Source of the DNA: Vibrio splendidus
Lineage (GTDB): Bacteria > Pseudomonadota > Gammaproteobacteria > Enterobacterales > Vibrionaceae
Length of the DNA: 64,000 nt
Assembly (NCBI RefSeq): GCF_003345295.1
Contig: NZ_CP031055.1
Span: 1,302,001-1,366,000, forward strand
Direction of reading: 5' to 3'
Position numbers and translations under genes: made by a program. The notes below the pieces were generated by a model, which saw only the letters and a program-made list of their open reading frames with translations, was not told where the DNA came from and ran no database searches. Positions 53,019 through 61,452 of the stretch are shown one piece after another. Position 1 is the first letter of the stretch, and each line of letters begins with the position of its first letter.

Positions 53019-53059
53019 CGTCATTCCCTAAAGTGAGGAACGAGCGTAATAGGGAATCT
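53019..53059 (+). repeat. 41-bp intergenic palindromic repeat, tandem partner
   Basis: It differs from the copy at 52958 at two positions (AAGTGAGGAACG against AAGCGAGGGACG). It ends about 40 bp upstream of the DUF2256 start and so lies in its leader region. Confidence 0.93.
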
Positions 53060-53101
53060 CTACTAGACGCAGGGAGTGGACTCATCAAAAAGGATACGGA
53101 C

Positions 53102-53245
53102 ATGCACAAGAAGCCCCATTTACCAACTAAGACATGTCCTATTTGCCAAAAGCCTTTCTCATGGCGTAAAAAGTGGCAGCGCTGTTGGAATGACGTGATC
53201 TACTGTTCTGAACGTTGTCGTCGTCATAAGCCAACTTTGGCGTAA
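53102..53245 (+). CDS. DUF2256 small cysteine-rich protein
   Basis: This 47-residue protein has four Cys in the pattern CPIC...CW...YCSERC, with KPFSWRKKWQRCWNDVIY in the middle. It is a putative zinc-binding DUF2256 protein. AAAGGA lies 6-8 nt before ATG 53102; a longer frame upstream consists of repeat DNA. DUF2256 genes are often found near cryptochrome/photolyase genes, and such genes lie 3 kb downstream here. Its function is unknown. Confidence 0.85.
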   Translation: MHKKPHLPTKTCPICQKPFSWRKKWQRCWNDVIYCSERCRRHKPTLA

Positions 53246-53338
53246 TTTCTGTTCGTTTTTAGAACACGTTAATAGTTTCGTCATTCATTTCTTAAGTTAA
53301 TATTTCTATCTGTAAGACAACTAATGTATAAAGGCGGC

Positions 53339-54223
53339 ATGAAGATACCTAAAAGAATACAGCCCTTAGTTGACGATGGTTTAGTCGACGAGGTGACAAG
53401 CCAATTAATGAGTGGCAAAGAAGCATCAGTGTACATCGTACGCTGCGGCGATACGATCCGTTGTGCCAAGGTATATAAGGAAATAAGCCAGCGCAGCTTT
53501 AAAAAAGCAACGGCGTATCGTGAAGGACGAAAAGTACGAAACAGCCGCCGTGCCAGAGCGATGGAAAAAGGCTCAGGATTTGGACGTGAGCAACAAGAGA
53601 AAGTGTGGCAAAGCGCCGAAGTGGATGCCTTGTATAAACTGGCAGAAGCGGGTGTTCGTGTGCCAGTCCCTTATGGCTGTTTTGATGGCGTGCTGCTTAT
53701 GGAGCTAGTCACTGATGATGACGGTTATGTTGCTCCAAGATTGAACGATGTTGTAATGCCGCCAGAACAAGCGATTGAAGATCATGCAGTGATGATGACT
53801 TACGTGGTTAAAATGCTTTGCGTTGGTTTGATCCATGGTGACTTGTCTGAGTTCAACGTATTGGTGGATGAGTACGGCCCAGTAATTATCGATCTACCGC
53901 AAGCGGTCGACGCTTCGGCTAATAATAACGCCGAGTGGATGTTGGCTCGTGACATCAATAACATCCGTGATTATTACGCTCAGTTTGCCCCTGAATTGGC
54001 GAAAACCGAGTATGCCAAGGAAATGTGGGCTTTATACGAGAAAGGCGACTTAAAGCCTGACAGCAAGCTGACGGGCGAGTTTACAGAAACTAACGATTTG
54101 GCAGACATCGAAGCCATTATGCAAGAGATAGACGCTGCGCGAATTGAAGAACAACACCGACGCGAGCGTGTTAAAGAAGAAAAAGAAGGTGTGGACGACA
54201 GCAAGTTCAATTGGGCTGAGTAG
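53339..54223 (+). CDS. RIO1-type serine/threonine protein kinase (PA4780-like)
   Basis: This is an atypical kinase of about 294 residues. MKIPKRIQPLVDDGLVDEVT starts it, as in Pseudomonas PA4780. The ATP site is GKEASVYIV with the Lys in RCAKVYKE. The catalytic loop is HGDLSEFNVLVDE and the metal motif IIDLPQAVD. ATG 53339 is favoured by the PA4780 start and by AAAGGCGG upstream; ATG 53324 is an alternative. The target is unknown. It is convergent with the SDR-photolyase operon and separated from it by a terminator. Confidence 0.9.
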   Translation: MKIPKRIQPLVDDGLVDEVTSQLMSGKEASVYIVRCGDTIRCAKVYKEISQRSFKKATAYREGRKVRNSRRARAMEKGSGFGREQQEKVWQSAEVDALYKLAEAGVRVPVPYGCFDGVLLMELVTDDDGYVAPRLNDVVMPPEQAIEDHAVMMTYVVKMLCVGLIHGDLSEFNVLVDEYGPVIIDLPQAVDASANNNAEWMLARDINNIRDYYAQFAPELAKTEYAKEMWALYEKGDLKPDSKLTGEFTETNDLADIEAIMQEIDAARIEEQHRRERVKEEKEGVDDSKFNWAE

Positions 54224-54300
54224 TCGTAATGATCCGTTTTGATCTTTAGTTAAACATCAGCCATATCTCCTTAAATAATTGATGCATTCATTCTAAAAAT

Positions 54301-54337
54301 AACCCAACAGAGTAACACTCGTTGGGTTTTCTTTTTT
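54301..54337 (+). terminator. Terminator of the RIO kinase gene
   Basis: AACCCAAC (54301-54308) pairs with GTTGGGTT (54321-54328) and continues TTCTTTTTT. Confidence 0.9.
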
Positions 54338-54388
54338 AGCACTCATCAAATTTTACCATTCATCAAAGCCAGGGTTTGGTATTCCTCA

Positions 54389-55129
54389 CTACCAGTTTAA
54401 CTGCTCACCATCGTAAGCGTAGAAGTGCCCACTTTTGTCCGGTGTGGCAGTGCGAATGATATCGACCAATTGATGGGCGACATAGCTCGACTCAAACAAC
54501 TTACCTTCAGGGACATTGGTTTGAAAAGGCTTCGATAAAGCCGTGTCTGTTGTGCCCGGATGTAACGCTAACACGGTGCCTTTCTTTATGGTACGTTGCC
54601 ATTCAATCGACATGGTTTTGATAAACATATTGAGTGCCGCTTTCGATGACCGATAGCTATACCAACCACCTAAGCGGTTATCTGAAATACTGCCGACTTT
54701 GGCCGATACCACTGCAAATTTTGGATTGTCACTGGCTCTGAGAATCGGCGTGAAGTGTTTCGCCAGTAACAAGCTAGGCAGGGTGTTTACCGAGATATTT
54801 TTCAGGAAGAATTCTGGGTCGATAGAGGACAAATTCTTTTCTGGGCCGAGCTCTGGTGTGTGAAGCATACCCACGCAGTTTATCAACCAGTCCAATTTTT
54901 CAAACTGTTTGCTGAGTTGCTCAATATCAGCTTCATTGGTTGCATCGACTTTGTGCCAGTTTAAGCGAATGTTTTCTAGTTCTGGCTGTTGAGAGTGGTA
55001 AGTCGCGTCGACATGGACATCAAGAAAATCAAAGCGAGACAGCTCAGATAATAGGTGTTTAACCACGGAGAAACCAATACCGCCGCTGCCACCAATGACC
55101 AATATGTGTAATCTGAGTTGTTCCACCAT
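54389..55129 (-). CDS. Short-chain dehydrogenase/reductase (C-factor-like)
   Basis: This is a 246-residue NAD(P)-dependent SDR. The cofactor motif is GGSGGIGFSV (residues 13-22). NCVG, a catalytic Ser region (VVSAKVG) and YRSSK (Tyr-x3-Lys) follow. It resembles CsgA/C-factor-type SDRs. Its start shares a base with the photolyase stop (TAATG), so it is translationally coupled. In vibrios and related bacteria, SDR genes recur in light-induced photolyase clusters; the substrate is unknown. Confidence 0.87.
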   Translation of the reverse strand: MVEQLRLHILVIGGSGGIGFSVVKHLLSELSRFDFLDVHVDATYHSQQPELENIRLNWHKVDATNEADIEQLSKQFEKLDWLINCVGMLHTPELGPEKNLSSIDPEFFLKNISVNTLPSLLLAKHFTPILRASDNPKFAVVSAKVGSISDNRLGGWYSYRSSKAALNMFIKTMSIEWQRTIKKGTVLALHPGTTDTALSKPFQTNVPEGKLFESSYVAHQLVDIIRTATPDKSGHFYAYDGEQLNW

Positions 55130-56688
55130 TATAAGTTCTCCAAGTTAGTCAGTCGTTGTTCTGCGGTGTCGAGTATCGCTTGTTGGTCTTGCTCATCCAT
55201 ATTGTCCCAAGAGCGATAAAGCATCCCCATTCGAGGGTTGCGATTTAAGGCCTCGCGATGTTTGTTCATGAAGCGCCAGTACAAGCTGTTGAATGGACAA
55301 GAACTCTCTCCACTGCGCTCTTTAATTTGGTAATGACAGCCTTTGCAGTAATCACTCATGCGATTAATGTAAGAACCGCTGGCAGAGTATGGTTTGGTTC
55401 CGACGATCCCGCCATCGGCAAAAAGTGCCATACCTCGCGTATTCGGCATTTCGACCCACTCAATCGCATCAACATAAATACCAAGGTACCAACTGTCGAC
55501 TTGCTCCGGAGCAATGCCCGTAATTAAGCAGAAGTTACCGGTGATCATAAGCCTTTGAATGTGGTGCGCATAAGCAAACTCGAGGGATTGATCAATCGCG
55601 TGCTTCATGCAATTCATCTTGGTTTGTCCATCCCAAAAGTAATGAGGCAACTGACGGTCTGCTGCGTAGTGGTTTTTGTTTGCGTAAGCAGGCATGTTCG
55701 CCCAATAAACACCGCGTATGTATTCTCTCCAACCTAGAATTTGGCGTACGAACCCTTCGACTTGTGCAATATCGATAGTGGGTGCGTTTAGCTTAGAGGA
55801 AGCCTGATAAGCCGAAAGTGCCGCATCAATCGCTTCTTGGGGGCTTAGCAGTTTGCTGTTCAACGAAAAGGAGAGGCGACTGTGATACAAACTCCATTTC
55901 GAATCGTGCTCGGTCGTCATTGCATCTTGAAACTGACCAAACAGTGGTAAACAGACTTGGCAGAAGTGAGCGAGTAGAGACAGACTTTGCGCTCGATTGA
56001 CTGGCCATAATAACTGTTCGCCAACTTCACCAATGGTTTGAACTTGATGATGCTCGATGCGTTCTAAAATCGCAGAAATGTCGTTGGCAAACATTAATGG
56101 TTGCGGCAGGTTCTCGATGTCTTGTTTTTTTAGCTTCTTGCGATTGTTTGCATCGTAATTCCATTTTCCGCCAACCGGTTTGCCATCGTCGAGCAGGATG
56201 TCGAAACGTTTTCTCATTCGACGGTAGAAATGTTCCATCATGATGTGTTTGTCTTTCGGAAACTGTTGTTCTATCTCTTCGAATGGAAAGAGGAAGTGTT
56301 CCGTATCACAACAACCTTTGGTTGCATTAGTAAGTTTGAGCTTGTTCATCTGCTCTAAAAGGCGATATTCATCTGGTCGTTGGTATTCAAATTTTTCAGC
56401 AGCAAACTCGTGTACATAGTGTTGCAATAGAGCATCGAGATTTTCAAATTGAGTCGTGTCATCCAGAGTTAGGTGGAGTACCTGATGACCTTGTTGTTTG
56501 AGTTCGTCGGCAAAGTAGCCCATCGCAGAGAAAAAAGCGGCCACCTTTTGGATGTGCGATGCAACGTAGTCCGTCTCTTGCTTAAGTTCGGCAATGATAT
56601 AAATGACGTCGTCATCAACTTGTTGAAACCAAGAGTGCTGGATATTGAGTTGGTCGCCTAATACAAGGCGCACGGTTTTGAAGTTCAT
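55129..56688 (-). CDS. FeS-type cryptochrome/photolyase (FeS-BCP, (6-4) photolyase)
   Basis: This flavoprotein has about 519 residues and belongs to the bacterial iron-sulfur photolyase class (Agrobacterium PhrB). It opens VRLVLGDQLNIQHSWF as that class does. The C-terminal cluster site CKGC-N12-C (YCKGCHYQIKERSGESSCPF) plus a fourth Cys (TGNFCLITG) would bind [4Fe-4S]. FAD-domain blocks are GWREYIRGVYWANMP and ALFADGG. It likely repairs (6-4) photoproducts with light. The ATG at 56686-56688 overlaps the TGA of the cry-DASH gene, with AGGATG upstream; a longer frame to 56739 is rejected. Confidence 0.92.
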   Translation of the reverse strand: MNFKTVRLVLGDQLNIQHSWFQQVDDDVIYIIAELKQETDYVASHIQKVAAFFSAMGYFADELKQQGHQVLHLTLDDTTQFENLDALLQHYVHEFAAEKFEYQRPDEYRLLEQMNKLKLTNATKGCCDTEHFLFPFEEIEQQFPKDKHIMMEHFYRRMRKRFDILLDDGKPVGGKWNYDANNRKKLKKQDIENLPQPLMFANDISAILERIEHHQVQTIGEVGEQLLWPVNRAQSLSLLAHFCQVCLPLFGQFQDAMTTEHDSKWSLYHSRLSFSLNSKLLSPQEAIDAALSAYQASSKLNAPTIDIAQVEGFVRQILGWREYIRGVYWANMPAYANKNHYAADRQLPHYFWDGQTKMNCMKHAIDQSLEFAYAHHIQRLMITGNFCLITGIAPEQVDSWYLGIYVDAIEWVEMPNTRGMALFADGGIVGTKPYSASGSYINRMSDYCKGCHYQIKERSGESSCPFNSLYWRFMNKHREALNRNPRMGMLYRSWDNMDEQDQQAILDTAEQRLTNLENL

Positions 56689-58079
56689 AACACATCCTGA
56701 TTGTTGGTTAAGACAGGTTCTTTGCTGCTCGCATTCCACTTATCGATAAACGCATGGTCTGGATCGTACATATCCGTTTGCTTACCCAAATCAAAATGTC
56801 GTGATTTAGGTTTAGGTTGCTTAGCATCATTTTGCTTATTGGCTTGGGTGTTTACCTGAGAGTTCAGGGCTCCGGCTATATATGCCCAATTACCCCAGTT
56901 TGATGCCACGTCATAGTCAATAAGTTGGCTCTCAAAATAAGCAGCCCCGTGCTGCCAATCGATCCCTAGTTCGTAGATCAAACAGCTGGCCGTTAGCTGT
57001 CTTCCTCGGTTAGACATGTAGCCTGTTTCATTAAGCTGACGCATACATGCATCGACAATCGGATAGTTGGTATTGCCACTTTTCCATTTGGCGAAATTCA
57101 GGTTCGACGTCGCTGAGGAGTTTGAAGAGTTGAGTTCATGGTTTGAGGTTTCACCGAACAACGAGGAACCCAGTGACAAACACTTCCAATAGAAATATTC
57201 GCGCCACAACAACTCAAAGTAGATCCAATAGGTTGAACCGTTACTGCCATGTTCGGTTTCGAACTGTTTCAAATGACGATAAATCGTTTTAGGCGAAACG
57301 CAACCGAGCGCTAACCACGGCGAGAACTTGGTTGAGTTTTCGATGCCGTCAAATGCGTTTCGAGTCTGCTTGTAGTTAAGGGCGTAATCATGTGAAAAGT
57401 AGTTTTCTAAATGCGCTAGTCCTGCGTCTTCTCCACCCAAACAATCGCTTGTTACTCCGATTTCATCATTTGCTGAACTAAATAGTGGGATTGTCGATAT
57501 TGGTTCAGGTGTCGCTATTGGTGTTACTGCTGGTGGAAGGCGTGAAATAACCGTCTCACTTTCATTAACGTCCAAGTGTTCGACTAGCTTTCTAAACTTG
57601 GTAAACGAGCTTGGGACTTTTGATAATTCAAATGGTAGCTCATGTGAGTCAAACAAGGTCGAGTGATGTGGTAAACACATTACTAAGTTAGGGGACTGTC
57701 TTTGTATTGACCGAGTCAATTGTCGCTCGTCGTAGCCGCAATGTGCGTTAGCGAAAAAGTGAGTGACGTGTTGAGTAGTGATGATTTGGCTGGGTGTTTT
57801 CTCAGCAGAGCCTGGCTCTATATGGTTACTGTGAATTACGACAAGTTGCTGCCCAAGCTTCACTAAATTTGATTCTAGATTAGCTATCGATTGTGAAATA
57901 AAAGCCTGGCGATGTGCGCCATAACTTTGCTCTTGCGCTAAATCAGCAGAGAAATGAACTAAAGTGGGTTCGACAATCACGCAAATGAGTTTATCGACGC
58001 TCTGCGCGGCGTAATGGAGCAATTGATTGTCGTTGATTCTTAAGTCGTTCGTAAAAAGATAGAGACCAATCTTTTTCAT
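56685..58079 (-). CDS. Cryptochrome DASH
   Basis: This flavoprotein has about 464 residues, with an N-terminal photolyase domain (GLYLFTNDLRINDNQLL, about 5-130). The FAD domain (about 235-430) includes NYKQTRNAFDGIENSTKFSP, LLWREYFYWKCL and ACMRQLNETGYMSNRGRQLT. The latter is the cry-DASH form of the region binding FAD. DASH proteins repair cyclobutane dimers in single-stranded DNA. It is the first gene of the operon with FeS-BCP and SDR. ATG 58079 is chosen over GTG 58088. Confidence 0.92.
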   Translation of the reverse strand: MKKIGLYLFTNDLRINDNQLLHYAAQSVDKLICVIVEPTLVHFSADLAQEQSYGAHRQAFISQSIANLESNLVKLGQQLVVIHSNHIEPGSAEKTPSQIITTQHVTHFFANAHCGYDERQLTRSIQRQSPNLVMCLPHHSTLFDSHELPFELSKVPSSFTKFRKLVEHLDVNESETVISRLPPAVTPIATPEPISTIPLFSSANDEIGVTSDCLGGEDAGLAHLENYFSHDYALNYKQTRNAFDGIENSTKFSPWLALGCVSPKTIYRHLKQFETEHGSNGSTYWIYFELLWREYFYWKCLSLGSSLFGETSNHELNSSNSSATSNLNFAKWKSGNTNYPIVDACMRQLNETGYMSNRGRQLTASCLIYELGIDWQHGAAYFESQLIDYDVASNWGNWAYIAGALNSQVNTQANKQNDAKQPKPKSRHFDLGKQTDMYDPDHAFIDKWNASSKEPVLTNNQDVL

Positions 58080-58353
58080 TGCTTGCACTCGTGATTTGTT
58101 AGTTATTAGACGCTTACGAGTGGATGAGCAAACAAGATCACAAATGATTACGCCGAATGGGTAATGGTTGAATTTGGGGAAAGAAGAGGATTGAGGAGGG
58201 AATAGAAGCCAACCAATAATACCGATAGAGGCTGGCGATTGAAGCTTGGCTTTATTAGCCCAAACAGCTATTTTTTAAGAGCGACAGTCTTTAGGAGCAG
58301 ACAGTCCATAGAAACTCTAGTCCGTAGAAGCAGTCAGTCTTTAGGAACGAGCT

Positions 58354-58776
58354 CTAGTCCATAGGAACGACGAGTATGTCGACAGGAGAAGAGTCTATCA
58401 ATTGCTTCGAGTGCGAGATGATCTTATGCCAAAAATCATGATGGTGACCACAGAGCATCAGGTCAATGTTGTGCGCTTTTACGGTGTCTTTGAGCTTGTC
58501 ATTCAAATCACCCGTACCCACAAAGATGTGCTGAACCGGCTGTTTAGCGTAAGCCTCAAACTCTCTTAGTTGTTTTATGGCATCTTCATTGACAGGTAGG
58601 TCATTCTCATTTTCTTGAATATCAACGAGTTCTGGGTAGATTTCTCCGTGAGTACCGTCGATATAAACAAATGAAAGTTCCGTTTCTAGTTTGTTCGCGA
58701 AGAAGGTTGCTCTATCAATGAGTATTTTCGAGTCATCAGACATTTCAAGTGCGACCAGAATATGTCGGTATTCCAT
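58354..58776 (-). CDS. Universal stress protein (UspA family)
   Basis: This is a 140-residue cytosolic Usp-fold protein. It starts YRHILVALEMSDDSKILIDR. The C-terminal block LMLCGHHHDFWHKIISHSKQ then VDILVVPMD is of the UspA type, without the full G-2x-G-9x-G-S/T ATP-binding signature. AGAGG lies before the ATG. It probably serves stress resistance. The 270 bp after it (58080-58353) contain degenerate short repeats built on CAGTC-TTAGGA and TAGTCC-TAG, and no gene. Confidence 0.88.
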   Translation of the reverse strand: MEYRHILVALEMSDDSKILIDRATFFANKLETELSFVYIDGTHGEIYPELVDIQENENDLPVNEDAIKQLREFEAYAKQPVQHIFVGTGDLNDKLKDTVKAHNIDLMLCGHHHDFWHKIISHSKQLIDSSPVDILVVPMD

Positions 58777-59019
58777 AATTAAAGCCTCTTGTTATTAGTG
58801 ATGTTACAAGCATAGTTTCTCTCTAAGTAAATGATATCGAAGAGGTCTCATATTGCGTAAAATCATCATTCAAAGATCTTCTAAGTACTCTCGTATTTAT
58901 ATCGCTTTGATTGATAAGAAATTTACAAAAGGTTGTTATAGTGAAGTGAGTTCGATCTTTACGCTTTTTGCTATTAGATAAGCTCGATAGTCCAACTCGT
59001 CAATAACCAAGAGGCATCA

Positions 59020-60150
59020 ATGACAGCATTACTCACCATCCCAACTCGAACATTAGGCTTTGACTACGATATTGAGATCCGCGATTGGTCGCAAAAACTT
59101 GTCGGTTTTCACGTATTTGAAGATGGTAGACGACCGCTCGATGGTGGTATTGGCTTGAGCTTAAACCTCGTTGAGCAGTTTGATGTGAATGGTCGTTGGT
59201 TAGATTCATTGCCAGCTCGTTATCGTGAGATCACCGATGATTTCCCAGAGTATCAATACCAGATGTTGTGGCTCGCGGCGAATACTTATGAAGCTGCTCA
59301 ACTGCTTGAGTTAAGACCGGTTATCTTGGCGTTAATCTGCATGAAACACAGTGTCGATAACAAGAAAGCATTGGAACTGAGTCGCCTAGGGCAGAAGAGA
59401 ATCTTAACCAAACTGGGCTTAGACGGCAGTAAAGCCACACTCAAATTTATCGATAAGCTAGAGCTTCATTACAACGTCGGTGATGAGCTTGACCACATTG
59501 TGCGAATTCTCGAACCCCTGCAAAGACGTGTTCTTAAATTCAAGCATTACTCCAAAGTTGGCTACACAGCGCTTCGTTTGGACCAAGTTCATCCATTTCT
59601 AACCGGCAGTCGATTGGGCATTGCGATGGTGGAAGAGGGTAGGCTTAATGCGCCTTCAAAAATGGCGATGTTCCAAGATGCGATATTGTTAGGACTAGAT
59701 TTGGAGATGGATGATCCATTACGCGCCATTACCAGTCAGAACTCTTTTGCGATGTTCGAACAACTTCACGATAGATGGACAGAGCAACGTCAACTGCGTC
59801 GTTTAGAAGGTAACCGCCCAATGGATAAAGACATTCCTTACCCGGTTCCTTTGCTAGGTAACGACAATATTCATCCGCTTACTGATTACTACGACCTTGA
59901 AAAAGAAGGCATGGAGCAAAAACACTGCATTGGTGTTTATCACAATCGAATCATGAGCGATCGCTATGTGGTATTCCGCATGTTCAAACCTCAGCGTTTA
60001 ACCATAGGTTTACGTCGTGTCCCGAGCAAAGCGTTTCCGTTTGAGATTGACCAAATTTGCGGAAAACGAAATGCACCGCCATCGGAGTCGGCTCGCCAAG
60101 TTATTCATGATTGGTTAGAAGCGAGTAAGCAAAAGTATCCGAAGCAATAG
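59020..60150 (+). CDS. PcfJ-like domain protein
   Basis: This is a 376-residue cytosolic protein. The C-terminal part (about 275-370) matches the PcfJ-like pattern: EGMEQKHCIGVYHNRIMSDR, then VVFRMF...LTIGL and DQICGKRNAPPSE. The N-terminal two thirds (mostly helical) has no domain I can name. PcfJ was named on an Enterococcus conjugative plasmid, but chromosomal homologues are common and uncharacterised. It is followed after 24 nt by a small zinc-ribbon gene, which is probably its partner. Confidence 0.75.
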   Translation: MTALLTIPTRTLGFDYDIEIRDWSQKLVGFHVFEDGRRPLDGGIGLSLNLVEQFDVNGRWLDSLPARYREITDDFPEYQYQMLWLAANTYEAAQLLELRPVILALICMKHSVDNKKALELSRLGQKRILTKLGLDGSKATLKFIDKLELHYNVGDELDHIVRILEPLQRRVLKFKHYSKVGYTALRLDQVHPFLTGSRLGIAMVEEGRLNAPSKMAMFQDAILLGLDLEMDDPLRAITSQNSFAMFEQLHDRWTEQRQLRRLEGNRPMDKDIPYPVPLLGNDNIHPLTDYYDLEKEGMEQKHCIGVYHNRIMSDRYVVFRMFKPQRLTIGLRRVPSKAFPFEIDQICGKRNAPPSESARQVIHDWLEASKQKYPKQ

Positions 60151-60174
60151 CAGTGACGTAGAAGGAATAACAGG

Positions 60175-60309
60175 ATGTTTCAACAAGGTGATTTATGCCC
60201 GCATTGTGGTTTGATTATTGTCATGCCAACAGATTTGCAAGCCGAATGCTTAGGGTGTGGCGAAGAGATCAATCAAGACCCTGCAGACGATTACGACGAA
60301 GAAGAGTAA
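60175..60309 (+). CDS. 44-residue zinc-ribbon protein
   Basis: The small protein begins MFQQGDLCPHCGLIIVMPTD, has a second knuckle ECLGCGEEI and an acidic tail DDYDEEE. Two CxxC pairs (CPHC and CLGC) should bind one zinc. AAGGAATAACAGG precedes the ATG, a good ribosome site. It lies 24 nt after the PcfJ-like gene and is almost certainly co-transcribed with it. It is too short for most gene finders. Confidence 0.82.
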   Translation: MFQQGDLCPHCGLIIVMPTDLQAECLGCGEEINQDPADDYDEEE

Positions 60310-60375
60310 CTTTATCTACACTGATATAAACCAAGGCTAGGATGGCCGTATTACCCCTTCAAAGGATGGGAAGAC

Positions 60376-60810
60376 ATGCAGAAAGTAATCTTTAGAAATT
60401 GCGATGAGAGTTCGCCATATTGGAGTGATTTAGAGCGCTTGTTTCAAAGTGAATGGTCGGATTTTAAGTTTAAAGATACCTATAAATACTGCGTACAACT
60501 CCCTCCAGTAATAGTAGTGCTTCGCGATAATGTGGTCATTGGTGGCTTGGCATATTCCCATTTTCAGGAACCTCATCAAGTAAGAGATGTGGTTTGGGTC
60601 AATACTGTTTATGTTGATGCTCAATGGCGAGGCCAAGGTATTGCAAGTGAATTGATTAATCGTGGTGTAAAACAGGTTTCTTCTACAGTACAAACTCAAC
60701 TGTACGTGTACACCAATGTAATGGAACTCTACCAAGGGTTAGGTTGGTCAGTCGTCGATATCGACTCAGAAGCAAACCATAAAGTGATGAGTATAGAGCT
60801 TATTCGATAA
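60376..60810 (+). CDS. GNAT-family N-acetyltransferase
   Basis: This is a 144-residue acetyltransferase. The acetyl-CoA motif is VNTVYVDAQWRGQGIASELI (Q/R-x-x-G-x-A), and later TNVMELYQGLGWSVVDID is the usual C-terminal Tyr region. GGGAAG lies 6 nt before the ATG. The substrate is unknown. It follows the PcfJ-like and zinc-ribbon genes by 66 bp but may have its own promoter. Confidence 0.87.
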   Translation: MQKVIFRNCDESSPYWSDLERLFQSEWSDFKFKDTYKYCVQLPPVIVVLRDNVVIGGLAYSHFQEPHQVRDVVWVNTVYVDAQWRGQGIASELINRGVKQVSSTVQTQLYVYTNVMELYQGLGWSVVDIDSEANHKVMSIELIR

Positions 60811-61050
60811 GCTCAGAGCAAAGCCGACTATTAGGTTATCTACCTATCGAGTATTGAACCTATCTCTTTATCAACAACGTATAATCCTGTTAAATTTTCG
60901 TTTGAAATGATACCTATATCGCCTTTAAATCAAACAACTCGCTGTTGATTAAAACGATCACTACGATTTATTGCAGCAGTTGTTGAGCACAAAGCCTATA
61001 TTGACTAGAATGGCGCACTTTTTTTATTTACGTACATACAGGTAATGAAC

Positions 61051-61305
61051 ATGAGCGATACTAATTCAAAACCAGCTTTACCAGATCATCTAGCAGGTAA
61101 CCCACGCAGCCCACACCATGTGGCTGAGTGTTTCGAATACCCAATCGGCATTCGTCTAAATGGTAAAGAGCGTACTGATGTTGAAGAATACTGCATCAGC
61201 GAAGGTTGGGTTAAGATCCCTTCTCCAAAAGCGCTAGACCGCCGTGGTCAGCCAATGCTTATTACTCTAAAAGGCTCTGTAGAAGCTTTTTACATCGAAG
61301 AATAA
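61051..61305 (+). CDS. DUF3297 family protein
   Basis: This is an 84-residue cytosolic protein with the DUF3297 pattern: LPDHLAGNPRSPHHVAECFE, IGIRLNGKERTDVEEYCISE and ITLKGSVEAFY. The function is unknown. ATG 61051 has CAGG about 9 nt upstream; ATG 61045 is also in frame. A strong terminator follows, so it is a single-gene unit. It seems well conserved in proteobacteria. Confidence 0.88.
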   Translation: MSDTNSKPALPDHLAGNPRSPHHVAECFEYPIGIRLNGKERTDVEEYCISEGWVKIPSPKALDRRGQPMLITLKGSVEAFYIEE

Positions 61306-61393
61306 TCGCTTTGTGTGACGCGCTAATACTTCGTGTAGTTAGCAAATGTTTTGTCTAATTAGCCAACATAAAGTCACTAAGAGTTATTACTTG

Positions 61394-61424
61394 AAAGGGT
61401 CTAGAGAAATCTAGACCCTTTTTG
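61394..61424 (+). terminator. Terminator of the DUF3297 gene
   Basis: AAAGGGTCTAGA (61394-61405) pairs perfectly with TCTAGACCCTTT (61410-61421) around a GAAA tetraloop and is followed by TTG. It is a 12-bp stem, and the reverse strand could also use it. Confidence 0.92.
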
Positions 61425-61452
61425 TTTGCTAAATCTATTAGGCTTATTACCT

